This document shows positions 13,278 through 21,438 of a DNA stretch of 64,000 nt, piece by piece. The position numbers and the translations under genes are program-made. Source of the stretch: Actinomadura luteofluorescens. GTDB lineage: Bacteria; Actinomycetota; Actinomycetes; Streptosporangiales; Streptosporangiaceae. Each line of letters opens with the position of its first letter. Positions within the stretch are counted from its first letter, which is position 1. The stretch spans positions 3,720,001 to 3,784,000 of the forward strand of contig NZ_JACCBA010000001.1 in the NCBI RefSeq assembly GCF_013409365.1, written 5' to 3'. The notes under the pieces were generated by a model. That model ran no database searches and was not told the DNA's origin. It worked only from the letters and a program-made list of their open reading frames with translations.

Positions 13278-13721
13278 TCAGCGGATGCCCTTCCAGAGGT
13301 CGGACAGGAGGGCGGACAGGTTCTCGATCGTGTCGCCGTGCCGTTCGGCGAGGGCCTGCTCGTGCCCGCGGGCCAGCGCCTCCAGCCGCTCCAGCTTGGC
13401 GCGGCCCAGGTCGGAGACGTGCACCGACACCCGGCGGCGGTCGCGGCTGGAGTGGGACCGGTAGAGGTAGGCGGAGTCGGCCAGGGCGTCCACGAGCCGG
13501 GTCAGGGTGGGATGCGGGATCTCGACGATGAGCGCCAGCTCGCCCATCGAGACGTCGTCGGCCTCGGCGAGGGCGCGCAGCACCCGCCACTGCTCGACCG
13601 TCGCGCCCTCCTCCTCCAGGCGGGCGCCGAGATCGCGGGCCAGGGCCCGCTGCGTGCGGGTGAGCAGGTCGACGAGTTCGGTCCGCGCCGCGCGCGCCGC
13701 CGCTCCGTGCCGCTCGACCAC
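13278..13721 (-). CDS. MarR-family transcriptional regulator
   Basis: A 147-residue winged-helix regulator. The DNA-binding part is recognisable in EQWRVLRALAEADDVSMGELALIVEIPHPTLTRLVDALADSAYLYRS, followed by the wing with DRRRVSVHVSDLGRAKL, the classic MarR D-x-R signature. Flanking helices would form the dimer. GTG 13721 with GGGAGG about seven bases upstream is the chosen start. It is transcribed away from the amide-binding protein gene with a 51-base gap, an arrangement typical of a local repressor. A 9+4+9 inverted repeat before the permease gene at 14934-14955 is a candidate binding site. Confidence 0.88.
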   Translation of the reverse strand: MVERHGAAARAARTELVDLLTRTQRALARDLGARLEEEGATVEQWRVLRALAEADDVSMGELALIVEIPHPTLTRLVDALADSAYLYRSHSSRDRRRVSVHVSDLGRAKLERLEALARGHEQALAERHGDTIENLSALLSDLWKGIR

Positions 13722-13772
13722 CCGGTGCCTCCCTCGCCAGCCGCCCGTGGGGAGAGCATACTTGGCCTGGTC

Positions 13773-14918
13773 ATGAGGGGTTCGGCGGTCATGCGCGCGG
13801 TGGTGCGGGACAGCACGGGGTTGCTGGTCACCGGGCCGGACCCGGCGGTGCTGCGGCTCGGGCTGCTGCTGCCGCTGTCGGGGCCGCTCGGCCTCACCGG
13901 CCCGTCGGGGATGAGCGCCGCGTGCCTGGCCGCGACCGAGGTCAACGCCTCCGGCGGCGCGGCCGGACGGGCCGTCGAGCTGGTGCCGGTGGACGCCGGG
14001 CGGGCGCCGGGCACGGTGGCGGGCGAGGCCCGGTTCCTCGCCGACGCCGGGCTCGTCCAGGCGTTCGTCGGGTTCCACACGAGCGACGTGCACCGGGGCC
14101 TGGAGGCGGCGCTCGCCGGGCGGGCGCCGTACGTGTTCACGCCGCCGCACGAGGGCGGGCCACGGCGGCAGGGCGTGGTGCTGCTCGGCGACTCGCCGGA
14201 GCGGCAGCTCGGCTCCGCGCTGCGCTGGCTGAGCGCGCGGCTGAGGCTGCGGCGGTGGGCGCTGGTCGGCAGCGACTACATCTGGCCGCGGGCGGTGCAC
14301 CGGGCGGCGGAGCGGCTGGTCCGGTCGGCGGGCGGCGAGGTGGTGCTGGACCGGCTCGTCCCCTTCCCGTGGGCGGCCGGGGACGACCCGGAGGCGCGCT
14401 TCGAGGAGGTCGTGCACGCGCTGGCGCGGACGGGCGCGGAGGCGATCCTGCTCAGCCTGGTCGGCCGGGACCTCGCCGTGTTCAACCGGGTGTTCGCCGG
14501 CTCGCGGCTGTCCGCCGGGGTGGTCCGGCTGTCCGGGGCGCTGGAAGAGAACGTCCTGCTCGCCGCCGGCGGGGACGACACCGGGGAGCTGTACTCGGCG
14601 ATGCGGTCGTTCGCGGGGCAGGGGGACGACCGGCAGCTCGCGCTGGCCGAGCGGTACCGGACGGTGTTCGGCGAGGCCGCGCCCGTCCTCGACGCCTACG
14701 CGGAGGGCTGCTACGACGGCGTCCACCTGCTGGCGGCGCTGGCCGCCGCGGGCATGCTGACCGCGCGGCACGGGCGGGCCGCGTCGGCGCGGCTGCTGGC
14801 GGGCGCCGACCCCGTCGCGCGGCGCGCCTGGTCGGCCGCGCCGCTCGGCCCGCCGCGCCCGGAGGGGTACCTGGCCAGGGCGGACGGCCTGGACCTCACC
14901 GTCGTCACCCGCCTCTGA
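13773..14918 (+). CDS. Amide/branched-chain-type periplasmic-binding-fold protein (AmiC-like)
   Basis: A 381-residue type I binding-fold protein related to AmiC and urea/branched-chain amino-acid binding proteins (LRLGLLLPLSGPLGLTGPSG start, AGRAVELVPVDAG, FVGFHTSDVHRG, WALVGSDYIWPRAVH, YAEGCYDGVHLLAALAAA). No signal peptide or lipobox is visible at the N-terminus, so it is probably a cytosolic amide sensor rather than a transporter subunit, like AmiC in the mycobacterial and Pseudomonas amidase systems. It lies between a MarR gene and an amide permease and amidase. ATG 13773 is used; ATG 13791 is an alternative. Confidence 0.8.
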   Translation: MRGSAVMRAVVRDSTGLLVTGPDPAVLRLGLLLPLSGPLGLTGPSGMSAACLAATEVNASGGAAGRAVELVPVDAGRAPGTVAGEARFLADAGLVQAFVGFHTSDVHRGLEAALAGRAPYVFTPPHEGGPRRQGVVLLGDSPERQLGSALRWLSARLRLRRWALVGSDYIWPRAVHRAAERLVRSAGGEVVLDRLVPFPWAAGDDPEARFEEVVHALARTGAEAILLSLVGRDLAVFNRVFAGSRLSAGVVRLSGALEENVLLAAGGDDTGELYSAMRSFAGQGDDRQLALAERYRTVFGEAAPVLDAYAEGCYDGVHLLAALAAAGMLTARHGRAASARLLAGADPVARRAWSAAPLGPPRPEGYLARADGLDLTVVTRL

Positions 14919-14933
14919 GATCTGTGCGGATCA

Positions 14934-14955
14934 AATCTTTTCATTTGAAAAGATT
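14934..14955. promoter_or_regulatory. Inverted-repeat operator ahead of the amide permease
   Basis: Perfect arms AATCTTTTC (14934-14942) and GAAAAGATT (14947-14955) flank a 4-base centre. This is an AT-rich island in GC-rich DNA, 54 bases before the permease start. A TAGGGT that could serve as -10 lies at 14961-14966, so the repeat covers the expected -35 area. Likely bound by the MarR protein or a related regulator of the amide operon. Confidence 0.6.
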
Positions 14956-15009
14956 GCCTCTAGGGTTCGCTGAGCGGGAACGACCCGCGTCCTCGGCTGA
15001 GGAGGAAGC

Positions 15010-16416
15010 ATGGCCGTCGACCCAACGCCGCCGGAGGGCATCGAGCGCTACGGGTACACCCAGGAGCTGCGGCGCTCCCTCACGTTCCGGGACCTGGTGG
15101 TCTACGGGCTCATCTTCATGGTGCCGATCGCGCCGTTCGGCATCTTCGGCAGCGTCTTCCAGGGCTCGGGCGGCATGGTCGCGCTCGCCTACGCCGTCGG
15201 GATGCTGGCCATGCTGTTCACCGCCGGCTCGTACGCGCAGATGTCGCGCGCGTTCCCGATGGCCGGATCGGTCTACACCTACGCCGGGCGGGGCATCGCG
15301 GCGCCGGTCGGGTTCCTGTCCGGCTGGATGATCCTGCTCGACTACGTGCTGGTCCCGGCCCTGCTGTACCTGATCGCCAGCGTGGCGATGAACTCGCTGG
15401 TGCCGGACGTCCCGGTGTGGCTCTGGCTGATCGCGTTCGTCGTGCTCAACACGGTCGTCAACTTCTTCGGCATCGAGATGACCGCCCGGATCAACCGGAT
15501 CATGCTGGTCGCCGAGCTGGTCATCCTGGCGATCTTCCTGGCGGTGGGGCTGGTGGCGCTCGCCCAGGGCAAGGGCCACGGCGGGGGGAGCCTCAGCCCG
15601 ATCTACAACGGCGGGACGTTCTCGTGGGGGCTGGTGTTCGGCGCGGTGTCGATCGCGGTCCTCAGCTTCCTCGGCTTCGACGGCATCTCCACGCTGGCGG
15701 AGGAGAACCGCGAGTCGGCCCGCGCCATCGGACGGTCCATGGTGGCCGCGCTGCTGCTGGTCGGCGTGCTCTTCATCGTCCAGACGTGGGTGGCCTCGCT
15801 GCTGGTCGCCGACCCCGACAAGCTGATCAAGGACGGCGACGCGGACGGCACCGCGTTCTACGACGCCGCGCGGGTCGCGGGCGGCGCGTGGCTGGCCAAG
15901 CTGACCGCGCTGGCCACCGCGATCGCGTGGGGCTTCGCCAACTCCCTGGTCGCGCAGGCCGCGACGTCCCGGCTGCTGTACGCCATGGCGCGGGACCGGC
16001 AGCTGCCGAGGTTCCTCGCCAGGGTGCACCCCCGGCGGCAGGTCCCGGTCAACGCGACGTTGCTGGTCGCGGCCGTGTCGCTGGGCCTCGGCCTCTACAT
16101 GGAGCAGCGCGAGGACGGCATCACCCTGCTCAGCTCGCTCGTCAACTTCGGCGCCATGACGGCCTTCCTGGTGCTGCACGTCTCGGTCGTCGTCCACTAC
16201 GTCGTCCGGTCCGGCAGCCGGGACTGGTGGCGCCACCTGATCGCACCGGCGATCGGCTTCGGCATCCTCGGCTACGTGGTGGTCAACGCGAAGGTCGCCG
16301 CGCAGGAGCTGGGCTTCCTGTGGCTCGGCCTCGGGGTCGTGCTGCTCGTCGGGCTGCTGGTCACCCACCGCCGTCCGGCCCTGGCCGGCATCGCAGAGGA
16401 GGAGGACGAGAAGTGA
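15010..16416 (+). CDS. APC-family permease, probably amide/amine uptake
   Basis: A 468-residue polytopic membrane protein of the amino acid-polyamine-organocation superfamily. About 12 hydrophobic helices are visible. The first carries the family hallmark (LTFRDLVVYGLIFMVPIAPFGIFG) and helix 6 the FDGISTLAEENRESARAIGRS loop. A GAGGAGGAAGC ribosome site lies directly before ATG 15010. The stop overlaps the GTG of the acetamidase gene (GTGA), so the two are translationally coupled and the substrate is likely an amide, amine or other small nitrogen source that the amidase releases or degrades. Control probably acts through the inverted repeat upstream. Confidence 0.85.
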   Translation: MAVDPTPPEGIERYGYTQELRRSLTFRDLVVYGLIFMVPIAPFGIFGSVFQGSGGMVALAYAVGMLAMLFTAGSYAQMSRAFPMAGSVYTYAGRGIAAPVGFLSGWMILLDYVLVPALLYLIASVAMNSLVPDVPVWLWLIAFVVLNTVVNFFGIEMTARINRIMLVAELVILAIFLAVGLVALAQGKGHGGGSLSPIYNGGTFSWGLVFGAVSIAVLSFLGFDGISTLAEENRESARAIGRSMVAALLLVGVLFIVQTWVASLLVADPDKLIKDGDADGTAFYDAARVAGGAWLAKLTALATAIAWGFANSLVAQAATSRLLYAMARDRQLPRFLARVHPRRQVPVNATLLVAAVSLGLGLYMEQREDGITLLSSLVNFGAMTAFLVLHVSVVVHYVVRSGSRDWWRHLIAPAIGFGILGYVVVNAKVAAQELGFLWLGLGVVLLVGLLVTHRRPALAGIAEEEDEK

Positions 16417-17423
16417 CGTTCGACGTGGTCCCGATGAGGGACACCGAGCCCGGCTTCGCGTTCGGCGGACGGGAGGCGGCGCTCACCGTCGCGCCCGGCA
16501 CCGTCGTGGAGCTGACGACCGAGGACTGCTTCGGCGGCGCGGTCCGGGGGGTGGACGACCTGCCGAGCCGGGTGTGCGCCTTCCCCTACCTCAACCCCGT
16601 CACCGGCCCCATCGCCGTGGCGGGCGCCGAGCCGGGCGACGCGGTCGCGGTGCATTTCGCCGACATCCGCCCCGCCCGCGACTGGGCGGTCTCGTCCACG
16701 TTCCCGCACTTCGGGGCGCTGACGGCGACGCACGCCACGGCGATGCTGCACCCGGCCCTGCCGGAGCGGGTGTGGATGTACGACGTGGACACCGCCCGCG
16801 GGATCTGCCGCTTCCGGGCCCGCGAGAGCGACCTGGAGATCGAGCTGCCGCTCGACCCCATGCACGGCACCGTCGGCGTGGCGCCCGCCGCCAACGAGGT
16901 GATCATGAGCATCACGCCGGGCGCGCACGGCGGCAACATGGACACCCCGGAGATGCGCGCGGGCACCACCGCGTACTTCCCGGTCAACGTGCCGGGCGGC
17001 CTGATCTCGATCGGCGACGGCCACTGCCGGCAGGGCGAGGGCGAGGTCTGCGGCACCGCCGTGGAGGCGGCGATGGACACCGTCGTGGTCGTGGACCTGG
17101 TCAAGGGGGCCGCACCGGCCTGGCCGCGCCTGGAGGACGACCTCCACCTGATGTCGACCGGCTCGGCCCGCCCGCTGGAGGACGCGTTCCGGATCAGCCA
17201 GCACGACCTCGTCACCTGGACGTCCGCGCTGCTCGGCCTGGACGAGCTGGACGCCTACCAGCTGGTCAGCCAGGCCGCGCTCGCCCCGGCGGGCAACGTC
17301 GTCGACACCAACTACACGATGCTCGCGAAGATGCCCAAGACCGCTCTGCCCGGCGTCTCCGCATACGACGGCGTCCACGCGCGCCTGCGCGACACGGCCG
17401 AACGGTACCTCTCCCAGCGCTGA
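16413..17423 (+). CDS. Acetamidase/formamidase family protein
   Basis: A 336-residue member of the FmdA/AmdA family, which hydrolyses formamide, acetamide and related short amides to acid and ammonia. Family features in order: GTVVELTTEDCFGG near residue 30, NPVTGPIAVAGAEPGDAVAVHF, PMHGTVGVAP, GAHGGNMDTPEM (metal-binding His/Asp region) and GDGHCRQGEGEVCGTAVE. Length and order are normal for the family. GTG 16413 overlaps the permease stop. With the AmiC-like sensor and MarR protein this forms a small acetamide-type regulon comparable in content to the mycobacterial acetamidase locus. Confidence 0.92.
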   Translation: MTFDVVPMRDTEPGFAFGGREAALTVAPGTVVELTTEDCFGGAVRGVDDLPSRVCAFPYLNPVTGPIAVAGAEPGDAVAVHFADIRPARDWAVSSTFPHFGALTATHATAMLHPALPERVWMYDVDTARGICRFRARESDLEIELPLDPMHGTVGVAPAANEVIMSITPGAHGGNMDTPEMRAGTTAYFPVNVPGGLISIGDGHCRQGEGEVCGTAVEAAMDTVVVVDLVKGAAPAWPRLEDDLHLMSTGSARPLEDAFRISQHDLVTWTSALLGLDELDAYQLVSQAALAPAGNVVDTNYTMLAKMPKTALPGVSAYDGVHARLRDTAERYLSQR

Positions 17424-17527
17424 CGACGTCGGGGCTCAGCCTCCCACCCCCCTCACCCTCCGTGTTCGTATAATTCCGATGCGTTGCGACGTTCGGGGGC
17501 GGAGCGCGGCCGCGCTCCGCGGGAGGG

Positions 17528-18913
17528 GTGTGCGTCTTGAGGACGAGCTGGAGAGTGGCGGGCGTGGCCGTCGGGACGGCCGCCGCCGCGGTCGTGTCCG
17601 CGGGGTGGTCGGTCGGGGCCGCGGGAGGCGGCCGGTGGAAGCTGGTCGCGCAGGAGGAGTTCGACCGGCCGCTGCGCGTCGACGGGGCGCCGTGGCGGCT
17701 GGACCCGCAGGGGCCGCGCAGCCCGTGGGCGGTCGACGCGTTCGACGACGACGGAGCGGTCTGGAAGAAGATCAGCGGGCCACTGTTCGAGCGGCAGATG
17801 AAGACCCTCGACGTGTTCCGCAAGCGCGTCGCCTTCGGGCGGCACGGGTGGCTGACGGCGGAGGTCGCCGCCGTCGACAAGGACCGCGACGGGCGTCCCG
17901 ACTCCCGGCCGGGGCTGTCGGCCGTGACGCTGCCGGGCGGGCACCGCGTCGCGCGGATCTCCGAGCCGAGCTGGGACGCGGGCGTCCTGATCCGGCCGAC
18001 CAGGGCGCTGCCCCGGTACTACCGGGTGGAGATGACGCTGCGCGGCCTCCAGTTCGGCGGCAAGCGGGGCGGCACGTTCGACTACGGCGGCAGGCACAAC
18101 GGCTACACCAGGGAGCCGTGCAAGACCCGCTACCCGTGGACGTTCCAGGGCGCGCTGCCGGGCAGGTCCCGCTGCCAGTACCCGGACGTGACGCGGGAGA
18201 ACGGGTTCTACTACCTGACGATCCTCGACCACGCGAACCCGGCGCCGCACGGCAACCCCGGCATCCACTTCCGGCGCAAGGTCATCATGGACGGCTACTA
18301 CAGCGACGACGCCCGCTGGAAGGACGCCGCGACCTGCAACCCGAAGACCCGCAGGATGTACCGGACGTTCGACGGCACCTTCAACGGGATCAACGCCCTG
18401 TTCCCGCGCGGCGACCTGTTCCGCGAGACCGCCAACAACAACATCAGCAACGAGTACTACGCCAAGACCGCGTGCGGGGAGGCGTCCATGGACCGGCGGT
18501 ACGGGCCGGGCGGCCGGTTCGAGGGGCACCTGACCAGCGCCGAGCTGAGGCCGGAGCTGATGCCGAAGGCCTCCTACCGGTTCGCCATCGAGCGCGACCG
18601 CACCGGGTACACGCTGGAGATGAGCGGCCCGTTCCTGCACACCGGGCAGACCACGCTGCGCGTCCACCACGACTTCGTGGAGAACGGGCGCCCGATCTGG
18701 CACTACAACCAGACGCCGGGCGAGTACGACGGCCGCTTCGACCGCAGCCTCGTCCACAAGGGGCCCGCCGGGACGTACACGACCGAGCACATCTGGCCCA
18801 AGGGCTCGGCCTACCCCGACTCCTTCATCATCGGCGACCCGCACCTGAACTACTACGAGGGCGAGGCGTACGTCGACGACGTCCGCCTCTACGTCCCGCG
18901 GAACCAGGGGTGA
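17528..18913 (+). CDS. Secreted protein of unknown function, jelly-roll glycosidase-like
   Basis: About 460 residues with a signal peptide (RTSWRVAGVAVGTAAAAVVSAGWSVGAAGG). The mature part is rich in aromatic residues and β-strands (WKLVAQEEFDRPL, YYRVEMTLRGLQFGG, YYLTILDHANPAPHGNPGIHF, GEAYVDDVRLYVP), reminiscent of concanavalin-like glycoside hydrolase or carbohydrate-binding folds such as GH16, but the ExDxxE signature is not seen. Five cysteines could make disulfides outside the cell. GGGAGGG touches GTG 17528; the in-frame TTG 17537 has better spacing and may be the true start. Exported, probably glycan-directed; no specific activity is claimed. Confidence 0.7.
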   Translation: MCVLRTSWRVAGVAVGTAAAAVVSAGWSVGAAGGGRWKLVAQEEFDRPLRVDGAPWRLDPQGPRSPWAVDAFDDDGAVWKKISGPLFERQMKTLDVFRKRVAFGRHGWLTAEVAAVDKDRDGRPDSRPGLSAVTLPGGHRVARISEPSWDAGVLIRPTRALPRYYRVEMTLRGLQFGGKRGGTFDYGGRHNGYTREPCKTRYPWTFQGALPGRSRCQYPDVTRENGFYYLTILDHANPAPHGNPGIHFRRKVIMDGYYSDDARWKDAATCNPKTRRMYRTFDGTFNGINALFPRGDLFRETANNNISNEYYAKTACGEASMDRRYGPGGRFEGHLTSAELRPELMPKASYRFAIERDRTGYTLEMSGPFLHTGQTTLRVHHDFVENGRPIWHYNQTPGEYDGRFDRSLVHKGPAGTYTTEHIWPKGSAYPDSFIIGDPHLNYYEGEAYVDDVRLYVPRNQG

Positions 18914-18919
18914 CCCGCG

Positions 18920-18953
18920 CCGGCGGGGCGCGTCCGGCCGCGCGCCCCGCCGG
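18920..18953. terminator. Hairpin terminator between convergent genes
   Basis: Perfect 13-base arms CCGGCGGGGCGCG (18920-18932) and the complement (18941-18953) enclose eight bases. It sits between the stop of the secreted protein and that of the DD-peptidase and can serve both. Confidence 0.75.
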
Positions 18954-18973
18954 TGGTCGGCCGGGTCAGGCGA

Positions 18974-20533
18974 TCAGCAGCGGCCGATCCAGGAGCACTC
19001 CAGCTGCGGGGCGTTCCCGGAGGCGCGGAACGTCCGGACCGCGGCGGGGTCTCCCCCGGCCAGCCGGATCGCGATCCTGTCCTCGATGTCCTTGGGCGCC
19101 GCGCCCTGGTAGCCGTTCAGCACGACCGAGAAGACGAGCCGCCGCCCGGACGCGTCGGTGACGTAGCCGGACAGAGCGGAGGCGCCGGTCAGCGTCCCGG
19201 TCTTGGCGTGCACGTTGCCCGCGGCCGGGGTGTTCTGCATCCGCGACCGCAGGGTGCCGCCGTCAAGGCGGTCCGGGTCGCCGGCGACCGGCAGCGCGCG
19301 GTACCAGGTGCCGAACCAGGGCGCGCCCTGCGCCTTCCTCAGAATGGTGCTGACGTCCTGCGCGGTCGTGCGGTTCTCGCGCGACAGGCCGGATCCGTCG
19401 GCCATCTTCAGCCGTGCGATGGGAACGCCCTGCCCGCGCGCGTACTTCTCGACGACGGGCAGCCCCGCCGTCCAGCTCCCCTTGCCCGCCTTCTCCCGGC
19501 CGATCGCCTTGACCAGGGTCTCGGCGACCATGTTGTTGCTGAGCTTGAGGAACGGCACCATCAGCCGCGACAGCGGCATCGAGGAGCGGGCGGCGAGCAC
19601 GGCCGAGCGCTTCGGCGTCCTGCCGCGCTCGGTGGCCCCCTTCACCTGGACGCCGTGCTTCCGGAGCGCGCTCCGGAAGACGTCGGCCGCGTACAGGCTG
19701 GGGTTCTCGACCGTGCGCAGGGTCGTGTAGGCGGCCGCGCCCGCCGGGTAGGAGCCGCTGACCACGATGGTGCCGGCGCCCTCGGCCCGGTTCACCGCCA
19801 GCGTGGACGGCGTCCCCGGAGCGCCCGTGACCGCCCTGTTGTCGATCTTGACGGTACGGGTCGCCGGGGCGAGCCCGACCGCGACCGGCGCGCCCTCGGC
19901 GGCGCCCGGCCGCACCGACACCTCCACCGAGCCGGCGTCGAAGTCGTCGTTCGGCGCGACGGTCAGCGCGGACGTCTGCGCGGCGTAGTAGTACTGGAGG
20001 TCGGTGGGGTCCCAGTGGGAGGGCGTGCGGACGGCGTCGAACCAGGTGTCGTCGGCGACGAGGCCGCCCTCGACGCGCCGGACGCCCCGCGCCGCGACCT
20101 GGGCGGCGAGCCGGTCGTAGTCGGCGGCCCGCGTCGTCGGGTCGCCGGTGCCCTTGAGGTAGAGGTCGCCCTTGACGGTCGTCCCGGACACCGCCCGGGC
20201 GTACACGCCGGTGCGGAACCGGTACCCGGGGCCCAGCAGCGACAGAGCCGCGCCCGACGTGTAGAGCTTCATGTTCGAGGCGGGCATCACCGGCGCCGTC
20301 GCGCCGCGCGAGTAGCGGACGGCGCCCGTCCGGGCGTCGCGCACCACCGCGCCTACGGTGGCGCCCTTGAGCCGGCCGTCGGCGAGGATGGCGTCGAGGT
20401 CCTTGCCCAGATCTCCCTTTGCGGCCGTGCCCGCCCTGGCGGTGGCGAGAGCGGCGGGGTGCATGGCGGGAGCGGCGAGCAGGGACGTCCCGGCGACCAG
20501 GACGGACGTGATTCGCACCAGTGGTCCACGCAT
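18974..20533 (-). CDS. dacB: D-alanyl-D-alanine carboxypeptidase/endopeptidase (PBP4 type)
   Basis: A 519-residue serine DD-peptidase that trims or cleaves peptidoglycan cross-links outside the membrane. A signal peptide (MRGPLVRITSVLVAGTSLLAAPAM) is followed by the three active-site motifs in order: S86-N-M-K89 (SxxK), SNN in FLKLSNNMVAE, and KTG in HAKTGTLTG. The ~200-residue insertion between SxxK and SNN, with KIDNRAVTG, is characteristic of class C type A PBPs such as DacB. Length is normal. The C-terminal pair of cysteines may form a disulfide. ATG 20533 begins the signal peptide; an open frame extends upstream but lacks support. Confidence 0.92.
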   Translation of the reverse strand: MRGPLVRITSVLVAGTSLLAAPAMHPAALATARAGTAAKGDLGKDLDAILADGRLKGATVGAVVRDARTGAVRYSRGATAPVMPASNMKLYTSGAALSLLGPGYRFRTGVYARAVSGTTVKGDLYLKGTGDPTTRAADYDRLAAQVAARGVRRVEGGLVADDTWFDAVRTPSHWDPTDLQYYYAAQTSALTVAPNDDFDAGSVEVSVRPGAAEGAPVAVGLAPATRTVKIDNRAVTGAPGTPSTLAVNRAEGAGTIVVSGSYPAGAAAYTTLRTVENPSLYAADVFRSALRKHGVQVKGATERGRTPKRSAVLAARSSMPLSRLMVPFLKLSNNMVAETLVKAIGREKAGKGSWTAGLPVVEKYARGQGVPIARLKMADGSGLSRENRTTAQDVSTILRKAQGAPWFGTWYRALPVAGDPDRLDGGTLRSRMQNTPAAGNVHAKTGTLTGASALSGYVTDASGRRLVFSVVLNGYQGAAPKDIEDRIAIRLAGGDPAAVRTFRASGNAPQLECSWIGRC

Positions 20534-20588
20534 GGGGTGTGAGCGTAGGGCACCGGCCGGACCATCGCAGAGAATCGACACGGCCACA

Positions 20589-21275
20589 TCAGCCCCCCGC
20601 GTAGACCAGGGAAAGCTCCCTGGAGAAGTACTCCGGCAGGCCGTCCCACGGGTTCGCTCCCGTCCGGTCGGTGATGTACACGACGCCCGCGTTGCAGCGC
20701 CGGGCACGTGCGAGCGCGCGCGGGAGAACCGGCCGCGGCGCCGCGTAGACCAGGTGGCAGAACCGGCCGGCCGGCAGCCGCGTCGCCCACGCGGGCGCGC
20801 GGACGTGCCGGTACGCCGACCAGGGGCCCTCGAAGGTGACGAGCAGGTCGGCGAGCCGCGCGTACGCCTCGTCGGGGTACACGCCGTGGTTGAGGACGAC
20901 ATGCCGGGCGCCCCGGGCCCGGACCCCCGCGACGATGCGCCGGTACCGCAGCACGTGCTCGGGCATCGCCGGCACCTGGTCGAGGAACACCGCCCGGACG
21001 CCGTACCAGAGGCGGTAGCGGCGCACCTCCTCCTCGATCTCCGCGGGCGGGCGGTGCCCGTACGCGGTGTCCACGTACCCGGCGAGCCGCACCCCGGCGG
21101 CGGACGTCCGGTGCGCGACGTCAGCGAACCCGCTGTCCCGGACGGTGCCCGCGCCGCTGTCGACGTTCAGCACGACGGCGCCGAGACGAGGGTCGGCGAG
21201 ATCCGTCCAGTAGCCGGCACCGGGATGGAAGTACGCCGGCACGGCCACCGACGAAGCGAGGCCCACTCCACCCAT
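20589..21275 (-). CDS. Spherulin-4 / GH135-like glycoside hydrolase
   Basis: A 228-residue TIM-barrel-like protein of the spherulation-specific family 4 type (VAVPAYFHPGAGYWTDL, GAVVLNVDSGAG, VRLAGYVDTAYGHRP, RAVFLDQVPAMPE, LVTFEGPWSAY). Acidic residues at barrel strand ends (NVDSG, YVDT, FLDQ, TFEG) fit a retaining or neighbouring-group hydrolase. Fungal Sph3 (GH135) and the hydrolase domain of PelA cleave GalNAc- or GalN-rich exopolysaccharide, and this operon also encodes PelF-, PelG- and Agd3-like proteins. No signal peptide is visible, which is odd for an enzyme of extracellular glycan. ATG 21275 is given; an in-frame ATG at 21332, inside the repeat, is an alternative. Confidence 0.78.
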   Translation of the reverse strand: MGGVGLASSVAVPAYFHPGAGYWTDLADPRLGAVVLNVDSGAGTVRDSGFADVAHRTSAAGVRLAGYVDTAYGHRPPAEIEEEVRRYRLWYGVRAVFLDQVPAMPEHVLRYRRIVAGVRARGARHVVLNHGVYPDEAYARLADLLVTFEGPWSAYRHVRAPAWATRLPAGRFCHLVYAAPRPVLPRALARARRCNAGVVYITDRTGANPWDGLPEYFSRELSLVYAGG

Positions 21276-21276
21276 G

Positions 21277-21438
21277 CTCTGCTCCCTCGTGAGGGGCCGA
21301 CCCCCCACACCCCCCGGTTCGCTGCCGCTCATCTCTGCTCCCTTGTGGGGGCGACCCCCCACACCCCCGGTTCGCTGCCGCTCATCTCTGCTCCCTTGTG
21401 GGGGCGACCCCCCACACCCCCGGTTCGCTGCCGCTCAT
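21277..21438 (-). repeat. Three tandem ~53-bp repeats, each with ribosome site and start codon
   Basis: Two identical 53-base units (21333-21385, 21386-21438) and one variant of 56 bases (21277-21332). On the minus strand each reads ATGAGCGGCAGCGAACC, a hairpin (TGTGGGGG...CCCCCACA), then AGGGAGCAG shortly before the next ATG. Because 53 is not divisible by three, each identical unit is an 18-codon mini-frame whose TGA overlaps the next ATG. The first ATG also overlaps the stop of the epimerase gene. A related copy lies at 5142-5191. Confidence 0.85.

Noticed and set aside
21277..21438. CRISPR array
   Set aside because: Units are contiguous without unique spacers, no cas genes are near, and each unit carries a ribosome site and start codon.
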